From: Clostridia bacterium | GTDB taxonomy: Bacteria; Bacillota; Clostridia; Oscillospirales; CAG-272 | Direction: 5' to 3' | Assembly (NCBI GenBank): GCA_900753285.1 | Contig: CAADYN010000019.1 | Location: forward strand, 1 to 16,309 | DNA: 16,309 nucleotides | In this document: piece by piece, positions 1 to 6,241 of the stretch | How the letters are laid out: each line of letters begins with the position of its first letter | Numbering within the stretch: position 1 is the first letter of the stretch | Notes under the pieces: model-generated | What the model was told of the DNA's origin: nothing | Databases searched by the model: none | What the model saw: only the letters and a program-made list of their open reading frames with translations | Translations under genes and position numbers: made by a program

Positions 1-283
1 ATTTATCGGTAAACTTAGGGAGAAATACGGAAAGTTAAGCGTCTACGGCTCGACCGCGCACAAGCAGCACCCGATTTGGGAGGCCGACTGCAAAGCTCCG
101 ACGCTCATGATGGTAGGAAACGAAACCTACGGACTGAGCGCGGCGTTCAAGGAAATATGCGATATGCTCGTGACCATCCCCATGGCAGAAACCTCGTCCG
201 CAAGCTCCTTTAACGTGGCGTGCGCGGCTTCGATAATGTGCTACGAGATAGTCCGCCAGAGAAGCTTTCACTCTCTCGACTGA
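1..283 (+). CDS. SpoU/TrmH-family RNA 2'-O-methyltransferase, C-terminal part (5' end outside window)
   Basis: Reading from base 2 gives 93 codons ending at TGA 281-283. The product is the C-terminal half of a SPOUT-class methyltransferase that transfers a methyl group from S-adenosylmethionine to a ribose 2'-OH of rRNA or tRNA. Two of the family's conserved blocks are visible: GNETYGLS (motif 2) at about residues 41-48, and IPM...SSFNVACAASIMCYE (motif 3) close to the C-terminus. These form the knotted SAM-binding and dimer surface. The N-terminal substrate-binding region lies upstream of the window. The exact RNA target cannot be told from this fragment. Family assignment is secure; the subgroup is not. 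Confidence 0.88.
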   Translation, partial: FIGKLREKYGKLSVYGSTAHKQHPIWEADCKAPTLMMVGNETYGLSAAFKEICDMLVTIPMAETSSASSFNVACAASIMCYEIVRQRSFHSLD

Positions 284-328
284 TTTACAAAAAAATCGAG
301 CTTTGGCAAAAAAAATTTGAAAATACTA

Positions 329-357
329 TTGACAAAGCCGGATGAATGTGGTATTAT
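329..357 (+). promoter_or_regulatory. Sigma-70-type promoter for tRNA-Arg
   Basis: A perfect -35 TTGACA (329-334) and a -10 TATTAT (352-357) are separated by exactly 17 bases. The expected start point near 364 is about 11 bases ahead of the tRNA. The promoter falls in the gap after the methyltransferase stop codon, so the tRNA is probably transcribed on its own. Confidence 0.85.
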
Positions 358-374
358 ATATGAGCATTAAGCAA

Positions 375-450
375 GCGCCATTAGCTCAGTGGATAGAGTG
401 CCCGGCTACGAACCGGTAGGTCGCAGGTTCGAATCCCGCATGGCGCGCCA
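375..450 (+). tRNA. tRNA-Arg (anticodon ACG)
   Basis: A full cloverleaf can be drawn: acceptor GCGCCAT (375-381) pairs perfectly with ATGGCGC (440-446), the D-stem is GCTC/GAGT, the anticodon loop CTACGAA (406-412) carries ACG at 408-410, and the T-loop is TTCGAAT. The 3' CCA is encoded at 448-450. The ACG anticodon needs A34-to-inosine editing by TadA to read CGU/CGC/CGA. Two stem positions are unpaired: C401 opposite T417 at the top of the anticodon stem, and A425 opposite C437 in the T-stem. The gene has its own promoter and a terminator just downstream. Confidence 0.95.
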
Positions 451-452
451 TC

Positions 453-500
453 AAGCACGATCAGTTTATGCGAAAGTATGGATTGACGTGCTTTTTGTTT
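453..500 (+). terminator. Rho-independent terminator after tRNA-Arg
   Basis: AAGCACG (453-459) pairs with CGTGCTT (487-493), and the downstream arm runs into a T-rich tract (CTTTTTGTTTTG). It starts three bases after the encoded CCA. It lies before the ribosome site of the next gene, so that gene probably relies on read-through or a weak internal promoter. Confidence 0.65.
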
Positions 501-524
501 TGTAATCCCCCGAAAGGAATCCCT

Positions 525-1076
525 ATGTCAGTAGAATCAATACTTGAAGAATACACCGCCAACCCTGCCCTCCTGCCGCATCCAATCTGCGAATATGCGT
601 ATATCTCGCCGAAGGATATAGAATTTTCGCAGGAAGTGCGCGACGCCTGTGCGGAAAACATATGCGGAATGTACGGCAAAAGCTGGTCATGTCCGCCCGG
701 AGCAGGTGAATGGCAGGATCTGCGCGATCACTTCCGAAGCTATTCCCACGCGTTTCTTTTCACGACGAAGCACGAGATAAACGGCTGGTCTGACAGAGCG
801 GGCATGGACAAAGCGCGCCACATACACACCAGCACCGAGCGCACAATAGAAAAAGAGCTGCTTGACGAGGGCGAGAAGATAGAGATATGCGGCGCGGAAG
901 GCTGTAATCTCTGCAAAAAATGCACCTACCCCGACGCTCCTTGCAGATATCCCGAGCTGCTCCATTACTCAATGGAAGCCACCGGCATGAACGTAGTGAA
1001 GCTCGCGAAGGACAAAAACATACGCTACAACAACGGCACGAACACGATAACGTATTTTTCGGTTATATTTTGGTGA
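525..1076 (+). CDS. DUF2284 predicted metal-binding protein
   Basis: An 183-residue cytoplasmic protein of the DUF2284 family, cysteine-rich proteins predicted to bind metal, possibly an iron-sulfur cluster; the biochemical role is not established. The family signature is clear. CAENICGMYGKSWSCPPGAG lies in the first third, and a second cluster, CGAEGCNLCKKC followed by PDAPCRYPELLHYSMEATGM, lies in the C-terminal half. The ATG at 525 is preferred over an in-frame ATG at 468, because GAAAGGA (512-518) sits at ribosome-site distance from it and because residues encoded by 468-524 overlap the tRNA terminator. A hairpin terminator follows directly. The gene stands alone between the tRNA and a convergent minus-strand gene. 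Confidence 0.85.
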   Translation: MSVESILEEYTANPALLPHPICEYAYISPKDIEFSQEVRDACAENICGMYGKSWSCPPGAGEWQDLRDHFRSYSHAFLFTTKHEINGWSDRAGMDKARHIHTSTERTIEKELLDEGEKIEICGAEGCNLCKKCTYPDAPCRYPELLHYSMEATGMNVVKLAKDKNIRYNNGTNTITYFSVIFW

Positions 1077-1082
1077 ATAAAC

Positions 1083-1120
1083 CCGTATGACCCCACCATA
1101 GATCATACGGACTTTTTCTT
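1083..1120 (+). terminator. Intrinsic terminator between convergent genes
   Basis: CCGTATGA (1083-1090) pairs perfectly with TCATACGG (1103-1110) and is followed by ACTTTTTCTTT on the plus strand. It ends the DUF2284 transcript. The reverse complement gives the same stem followed by a weaker GTTTATT tract, so it may also stop the minus-strand stalk-protein transcript. Confidence 0.85.
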
Positions 1121-1586
1121 TACTCCACTGCCACGTCAAGCTCAGCCATGGACGGCGACACGCTTATGTTCATCCCGTCCACTGCCACGTCGTTGAAAAA
1201 TTCCTCAAAAAAGTCCGCCGACCATCGTATATCACGGTCTCTGCGGAGTTTTCCACTTCCCTGCTCATGTCAATCACCTTAAGATGTCCCGTGAACACCG
1301 CTTTTGCCGTTCCGCTGTGGAGTAATGCGCCTTGTATGTAGTCGTCGTCAACCGTGATGTTCCCCGTCTCCGCGTCCCACTCCACTCGATATCCGAGAGC
1401 TTCCGAGGTCTTTCTCAGCGGTATCATGATGTGTCCGTCGCTTTCGTATATTTCTCTCGGCAGGTCGGAGAGGTCTATTTCAGTGCCGTTTACCGTGAGC
1501 GTGTATGCCGTGTTCTCCGCAAATACAGCCGCAGCCGACACAAGAACAACCGCCGCCGCGAGAATTATAGAAATACGTTTTTTCAT
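1120..1586 (-). pseudogene. Secreted copper-amine-oxidase N-terminal-like (stalk) domain protein, frameshifted
   Basis: The gene starts at ATG 1584-1586 with GGAGG six bases upstream and encodes a Sec signal peptide (MKKRISIILAAAVVLVSAAA, cleaved about residue 23 at AFA/EN). The mature part is a 'copper amine oxidase N-terminal domain', a small surface or stalk module in Clostridia. The first repeat is intact: DGHIMIPLRKTSEALGYRV then EWDAETGNITVD. The second begins as ETVIYDGR, then the frame breaks; in this frame it ends at 1170 with an unrelated tail. Another frame resumes a convincing ending, FFEEFFNDVAVDG to MAELDVAVE, with stop at 1120-1122. Family members normally read ngR-(T/Y)-x-P-L-R-F-F-E here, so a short out-of-frame deletion near 1225-1240 is likely. 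It lies 54 bases behind the AraC gene on the same strand and may be co-transcribed. A sequencing error remains possible. Confidence 0.7.
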
Positions 1587-1640
1587 ATTGCTCCTCCGTT
1601 TTTGCGCATATGACGCTCGGATTTACGATATTGTTCCGTC

Positions 1641-2447
1641 CTACTCCTTGTTGTTCATGCGGTACTGCTTCGGAGAGATATGCTCTTCTGCCGCGAAAAC
1701 CTGCGAAAGTCTCTGTCGGCTGCCGAAGCCTGCGTTTATCGCCACGTCAACTATCGAAAGCTCTGAGTGCGTCAGCAGGTACTTGCTCCGATTCAGCCTG
1801 AGTCGCGTTATGTATTCGGTTATCGTGCTTCCCGTCTGCGCTCGAAACAGCCTTTGCAGATACGCCGACGCTATTCCTATGTGCGACGCGATATCCTGCA
1901 CTGCTATTTCATCGGTGTAGTTTTCCTGAATGTATCTCAGCGCGGAGTCAACGTACCTTTCCGCTTCGCTCTCATGCTTGGGCGAGGACATTTTTTGCAG
2001 TTCCATCTTGCTCTCGAGAAGCATTACGGCAAGTCCGATGTCGCGCGTCCGAGTCTCTTCGTCGGGGTATTTTCCCATGCTTCCGTCGTGTAGCTTGTCC
2101 TGCAAAATCTGAAAAATTTTAAGCATGCTTCCGTCGTCGCGGACTATTGTATACGGCCGTTTTGACTTGTCCTCACACGAATATTCCACGTTCATCACAT
2201 GGCAGGGGAAGCCCTCGCGTATCTTAAAATCGTGCAGCATCCCGCCGGGAATATGGATGTACATTCCCTCTTTCAGCGTGATTTCGTCCCATGTGTCAGA
2301 TTCTTTGTCATAGCACGGAGTATAGCATTGACCGCTCACGACGTACATCACCTCGTCCTCATCGTGAAAATGCGCTTTCATAACGTAGCTGCGGAACTTT
2401 TCGTTGTAATATTTCGCGACTCGCGGGTATTTAATCTCGTTCACCAT
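1641..2447 (-). CDS. AraC-family transcriptional regulator with cupin sensor domain
   Basis: A 268-residue regulator. The N-terminal part is an AraC-type cupin, with a metal/sugar-pocket-like HFHDEDEVMYVVSGQ at about residues 26-40 and IHIPGGMLHDF further on. The C-terminal ~100 residues are the paired helix-turn-helix domain (DIASHIGIASAYLQRLF, then VDVAINAGFGSRQRLSQVF, then ISPKQYR). ATG at 2445-2447 is chosen over an upstream in-frame GTG (2453), because AGGAG lies five bases before the ATG. It is divergent from the binding-protein/GH36 pair with a shared regulatory region containing an inverted repeat, so it most likely activates that pair in response to its sugar. That target is inferred from position. 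Confidence 0.93.
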   Translation of the reverse strand: MVNEIKYPRVAKYYNEKFRSYVMKAHFHDEDEVMYVVSGQCYTPCYDKESDTWDEITLKEGMYIHIPGGMLHDFKIREGFPCHVMNVEYSCEDKSKRPYTIVRDDGSMLKIFQILQDKLHDGSMGKYPDEETRTRDIGLAVMLLESKMELQKMSSPKHESEAERYVDSALRYIQENYTDEIAVQDIASHIGIASAYLQRLFRAQTGSTITEYITRLRLNRSKYLLTHSELSIVDVAINAGFGSRQRLSQVFAAEEHISPKQYRMNNKE

Positions 2448-2482
2448 AATCACTCCTATCCGGCACAGCTTTGTTTTACTGC

Positions 2483-2488
2483 ATTATA
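2483..2488 (-). promoter_or_regulatory. Extended -10 element of the AraC gene
   Basis: On the minus strand the sequence reads TGATATAAT: a consensus TATAAT (plus-strand ATTATA, 2483-2488) with a TGN extension. The -35 region 17 bases further is only weakly matched (TTTCAT, 2506-2511) and overlaps the left arm of the inverted repeat at 2503-2526, which would allow autorepression. Confidence 0.6.
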
Positions 2489-2502
2489 TCATATTCTTTT
2501 AC

Positions 2503-2526
2503 ATAATGAAAGCAATTCGTCATTAT
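2503..2526. promoter_or_regulatory. Inverted repeat in divergent promoter region, candidate AraC operator
   Basis: ATAATGA (2503-2509) and TCATTAT (2520-2526) are perfect 7-base inverted arms separated by ten bases. The element sits midway between the outward-facing -10 boxes at 2483-2488 and 2555-2560. It overlaps the weak -35 of the regulator gene and lies just upstream of the -35 zone of the binding-protein gene. That is the expected place for an activator that also represses itself. Binding by the 1641-2447 product is inference. Confidence 0.5.
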
Positions 2527-2551
2527 TTTTTACACTATTTTTATGCCAGTC

Positions 2552-2560
2552 TGATATAAT
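2552..2560 (+). promoter_or_regulatory. Extended -10 promoter of the binding-protein/GH36 operon
   Basis: TGATATAAT (2552-2560) is a consensus -10 (TATAAT, 2555-2560) with TGN extension. No good -35 lies at 17 bases; TTTACA (2529-2534) is 20 bases away. A strong -10 with a poor -35 fits a promoter that needs an activator such as the divergent AraC protein. Confidence 0.6.
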
Positions 2561-2592
2561 CACATTACCATAACACGAACGGAGTGATTAAA

Positions 2593-4089
2593 ATGATTAA
2601 ATTTTCAAAGAAGCTGCTTGTATTTATCTTAGCGGCGATTATGATGCAGTCGACATTGCTTGTTTCCTGCTCATCGGACACAGGTGACGAGACAACAAAA
2701 GCCGGCACTGAATCAAGCGAAACGGAAACCTCTGCGGAAACTGAAACAGAGACCGAGGCGGAAACAGAGCCGGAGGAAACCTACGACCTCGGTGCGATGG
2801 AATTTAATATGTGCAGCCCCGACCCTGCCGCTATGACATGGGCAAATCCCATCATGGACGCAGTGGAAATTACGGGAGAGCCGCTGAACGACGCAATTTA
2901 CGAAAGAAACCGCGGACTTGAAAAAAAGCTGAACATTGTCATCAAGGAAACCTACACCGATGACATCTGGGGTCCCAACCTGCTGAGAAGCATAGTCACG
3001 GCAAGCGATCAGTCATACGACATTGTCACGATGCTTGACAGATTTTCTCTCTCCGCACTGTCGGAAAAGCTCATCGTATCATATCAAGAGCTGCCGAACA
3101 TTGACCTTACAAAAAACTACTGGGGCGGAAATATGCTGAAAGACAGCAGTATCGGCGGCGTGAACTACTTTGCTTTCGGAGATTTCAGCCTTTACGCCAT
3201 GGACAACATCTCCACACTCCTTTTCAACCAGAACGTAGCGTCTCAAAACGGAATTAACGACCTTTACGACCTTGTTGAAAGCAAAAAATGGACGTATGAC
3301 AAGTTCAGCGAATACTCGGCATTGGTAACAAACGATACTGACGGCGACGGAGAAATGACTGACGCCGATATGTGGGGATACCTCGCGATGCCGAAGCAGA
3401 TACTTCCGAGCTTCTGGATAGCCGGCGGCGTCCGCTCCATATCAAAGGATGAAAACGACCTTCCCGTGCTTTCCATGGACAACGAGACTTTTCACAATAT
3501 TGTCGGTAAAATTTTCGAAATGTCATGGGACAGCGGCACATGGTACGCAAACAAGATAGACAGCGACAACGACACAACGCTTGAGAATATGTTCATACGC
3601 GGCAACAGCCTGTTCCACGATTCCACTTTCCAGAAGATTGCAAGACTGCGCGAGATGGACGCCGACTTCGGTATAATCCCCTACCCCATGGCGTCCGAAT
3701 CACAGGACAGCTACTACACAAGAGAATCAGGCGCACTGTTCTCAAACGTACCCATAACTCAGGAAAACAAGGAAAACATCGGTCTTATTCTCGAAAAGCT
3801 GGCGGAAGAATCAGCTAAAATAACAACTCCCGCATACAAGAACGTCATAATGAAAGGCAAATACTCCCGCGACAACCAGTCCTCACAGATGCTTGACCTG
3901 CTTTATGAAACGCGAGTATACGACCTTGGCGACAGCTTCTGGTGCGACATTATCAGAGACAATTTCATTAAGACCATGATGACGACAAACGACAGGAATC
4001 TTTCTTCAAACTTAAAGAAATACCAGAAGATTATAGTAAAAACGATAGAAAAGGTAGTCGTAAACATCACTGCAAACGAAGCAGAGTAA
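2593..4089 (+). CDS. Extracellular solute-binding lipoprotein of a sugar ABC importer (family 1 type)
   Basis: A 498-residue lipoprotein that should capture an oligosaccharide outside the cell for ABC import. The signal peptide ends in lipobox LVSC with Cys26 as lipidation site, followed by an acidic Glu/Thr linker to about residue 65. An EF-hand-like loop, D248-T-D250-G-D252-G-E-M-T-D-A-D259, lies mid-protein. Downstream blocks such as PKQILPSFWIAGG, DMWGY and YDLGDSFW recur in the second binding protein (9429-10901), so the two are paralogues. ATG 2593 is used instead of an in-frame GTG at 2584, because GGAGTG (2581-2586) serves as its ribosome site. The GH36 gene follows after three bases. 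No permease or ATPase gene is present. Confidence 0.9.
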   Translation: MIKFSKKLLVFILAAIMMQSTLLVSCSSDTGDETTKAGTESSETETSAETETETEAETEPEETYDLGAMEFNMCSPDPAAMTWANPIMDAVEITGEPLNDAIYERNRGLEKKLNIVIKETYTDDIWGPNLLRSIVTASDQSYDIVTMLDRFSLSALSEKLIVSYQELPNIDLTKNYWGGNMLKDSSIGGVNYFAFGDFSLYAMDNISTLLFNQNVASQNGINDLYDLVESKKWTYDKFSEYSALVTNDTDGDGEMTDADMWGYLAMPKQILPSFWIAGGVRSISKDENDLPVLSMDNETFHNIVGKIFEMSWDSGTWYANKIDSDNDTTLENMFIRGNSLFHDSTFQKIARLREMDADFGIIPYPMASESQDSYYTRESGALFSNVPITQENKENIGLILEKLAEESAKITTPAYKNVIMKGKYSRDNQSSQMLDLLYETRVYDLGDSFWCDIIRDNFIKTMMTTNDRNLSSNLKKYQKIIVKTIEKVVVNITANEAE

Positions 4090-4092
4090 AAT

Positions 4093-6162
4093 ATGAACAA
4101 TATACTGAATAATTACTCCCTCGGAGACATATCCCTCTCCTACATAACAGACGGCAGCGGACACGTCGGAATGGTTCTCCTGCCGACAGACAAAACGGAA
4201 GGCGCGGATTTTCTCGGCGGAGATATCGAGAGCATAGTTCAGCTCTACATAAGAGGCGACAACCTTCCGTCAGGCTATGCAAGCGGAATCACGCTCTCCG
4301 GCTCACAGTCGACGGGAATGCTGAAATATGACGGGCAGACTTTTGAAGAGAACGGGAGCAGCGTTACAATAAAAACCAGACTGCACGACGGACGCGGATA
4401 TGACGTTCTCCACACCGTGACATACAAAAGCGGAGACAGAGCCTTTAAGATAAACGTGCGCTTCACAAACTCATCGGAGAGCGACGCTGTACTCGAGAAC
4501 ATATCGAGCTTTTCCCTCGGTAGGCTCTCCCCCTACGGAGACAAAAACTACACGAACGACGTCGTTCTGCACAGGATAAAGAGCTGGTGGAGCGCGGAGG
4601 GCAAGGTCGAGAGCGGAACACTGTCGGAATACCATCTTGAGCCGTCGTGGTCGCTCAGCGGAGTAAGGGTAGAAAAATTCGGTCAGAACGGTTCCATGCC
4701 GGTGAGACACTACTTCCCGTTTGCCGCAGTCGAGGACAAAAAAGCGGGCGTAACATGGGCGGTACAGCTTGCTTGTCCCTCGTCATGGCAAATCGAGGCG
4801 AGACGACAGCGCGAATACCTCTGTCTGACAGGCGGACTTGCGGACTACGAAACCGGACACTGGTCAAAAACCGTTCATCCCGGCGAGAGCTTTGACACTC
4901 CCACCGCATATGTCACTGTAGGAAGCGGCGGACTTGACACCGTATCGCAGAGACTGCTCGACCTTCACACTCCCGTTAAGCTGACGAAAGAAGGCACGAT
5001 ACCTGTCGTATTCAACGAGTTCTGCACCACATGGGGCGACCCGGACACGGAGAAAATAGAACAGCTCACGAACGCGATAAAGGGAAAAGGCTTTGACTAC
5101 CTCGTTATCGACTGCGGATGGTACGGGAACAAAGAGTGGTGGAACTATATCGGCGACTGGGAAGAGTCAAAGAAAAAGTTTCCGAACGGAATAAAAGAAG
5201 CCGCCGACATTATCTCCTCTTCGGGAATAAAGCCGGGACTTTGGTTTGAAGCGGAAAACTGCACCGCCGCAAGCAATATCGGAAAAAACAGCGATTTCCT
5301 TTTGAAACGAAACGGCTATGTTATTGACAGCGGGCGCAGATATCTGAATATGTCACTTCCGGCGGTCAAGGCGTATCTCAAGGAGAAGGTCATAGATATG
5401 CTCCGCGACAACGGTTTTAAATATGTAAAGATAGACTACAACGACTCGATAGGTCTGGGATGCGACGACGCGGACGGCTTGGGCGAGGGACTGCGGAAGA
5501 ATATGCTTGCAAGTCAGGAATTTTTTAAGGCTATGCGCGACGAAATTCCCGGTTTGGCTATAGAAAACTGCTCGTCGGGCGGACATCGTCTGGAGCCTTC
5601 CATGATGGAGCTGTGCGATTTCGCCTCCTTCTCCGACGCGCACGAATGCGTACACATCCCGATTATAGCCGCCGCTCTCCACAGAGTTATTCAGCCGTCG
5701 AAAAGCCAAATCTGGGCGGTACTCCATGGAAGCGACACGCTCAGACGGACGAACTACTCGATTGCAAACACACTTCTCGGCTTGATGTGCGTCTCAGGTG
5801 ACGTCTACAGTCTCTCGTCGGAGCAGTGGGACATAGTAGAGCACGGCATAGCTCTGCACAAAAAATCATCGGCAGTCATCCGAAACGGCACGTCGCATTT
5901 CTACGGAAGCATGGGAGAGAGCTATTCCGATCCCACAGGATGGCAGGCTGTCGTGCGGTATGACGAGGAAACAAACGCGACTCTTGCCGTTATCCACACC
6001 TTCGGCGGAGAAATACCGAAATGCGTCAGTCTCCCCGTGAAGAATAACATGATAAGCGACGTTCTTTGCTCGGAAGGAAATGCTGTGATTCTCGAAAACG
6101 GTCGGCTGAATGTGGAGCTGAAAGAGAACTTTGAAGCCGTCGCGGTGCTGCTGCGGAACTGA
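4093..6162 (+). CDS. GH36 family glycoside hydrolase, probable alpha-galactosidase
   Basis: A 689-residue enzyme with no signal peptide, so it probably acts in the cytoplasm on imported oligosaccharides by removing alpha-galactosyl groups with retention of configuration. An N-terminal beta-sandwich occupies about residues 1-300. The TIM barrel follows: FNEFCTTWGDP, FDYLVIDCGWYG, GDWEESKKKFPNGIK. The expected nucleophile is Asp448 in KIDYND. ENCSSGGHR lies at 491-499, and the likely acid/base is Asp515 in FSDAHE. Many family members have SSGGGR; His498 replaces one Gly. Length fits clostridial GH36. The gene begins three bases after the binding-protein stop with only a weak ribosome site, suggesting coupled translation. 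Related activities (alpha-N-acetylgalactosaminidase, raffinose-family hydrolase) are not excluded. Confidence 0.9.
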   Translation: MNNILNNYSLGDISLSYITDGSGHVGMVLLPTDKTEGADFLGGDIESIVQLYIRGDNLPSGYASGITLSGSQSTGMLKYDGQTFEENGSSVTIKTRLHDGRGYDVLHTVTYKSGDRAFKINVRFTNSSESDAVLENISSFSLGRLSPYGDKNYTNDVVLHRIKSWWSAEGKVESGTLSEYHLEPSWSLSGVRVEKFGQNGSMPVRHYFPFAAVEDKKAGVTWAVQLACPSSWQIEARRQREYLCLTGGLADYETGHWSKTVHPGESFDTPTAYVTVGSGGLDTVSQRLLDLHTPVKLTKEGTIPVVFNEFCTTWGDPDTEKIEQLTNAIKGKGFDYLVIDCGWYGNKEWWNYIGDWEESKKKFPNGIKEAADIISSSGIKPGLWFEAENCTAASNIGKNSDFLLKRNGYVIDSGRRYLNMSLPAVKAYLKEKVIDMLRDNGFKYVKIDYNDSIGLGCDDADGLGEGLRKNMLASQEFFKAMRDEIPGLAIENCSSGGHRLEPSMMELCDFASFSDAHECVHIPIIAAALHRVIQPSKSQIWAVLHGSDTLRRTNYSIANTLLGLMCVSGDVYSLSSEQWDIVEHGIALHKKSSAVIRNGTSHFYGSMGESYSDPTGWQAVVRYDEETNATLAVIHTFGGEIPKCVSLPVKNNMISDVLCSEGNAVILENGRLNVELKENFEAVAVLLRN

Positions 6163-6170
6163 ACAAAAAG

Positions 6171-6198
6171 ACAGGGGCTTTAGTCGGCTCCTGTTTTT
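6171..6198. terminator. Bidirectional terminator between GH36 and GH31 genes
   Basis: ACAGGGGC (6171-6178) pairs with GCTCCTGT (6187-6194), with one G-T wobble and an 8-base loop. On the plus strand it is followed by TTTTTA; on the minus strand the same stem is followed by CTTTTTG. It therefore ends both convergent operons. Confidence 0.85.
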
Positions 6199-6241
6199 AT
6201 ATAAAAAAATGAGTCCGGCGCTTTACCAAACCCATTCTTGT

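Noticed and set aside
468..524. Earlier ATG for the DUF2284 gene
   Set aside because: It lies inside the tRNA terminator hairpin, lacks a ribosome site, and the extra residues do not resemble the family; ATG 525 has a good ribosome site.
1354..1920. Open frame of 188 codons on the plus strand across the stalk protein and AraC gene
   Set aside because: It overlaps two minus-strand genes with clear domains and encodes a serine/cysteine-rich sequence typical of a shadow frame.
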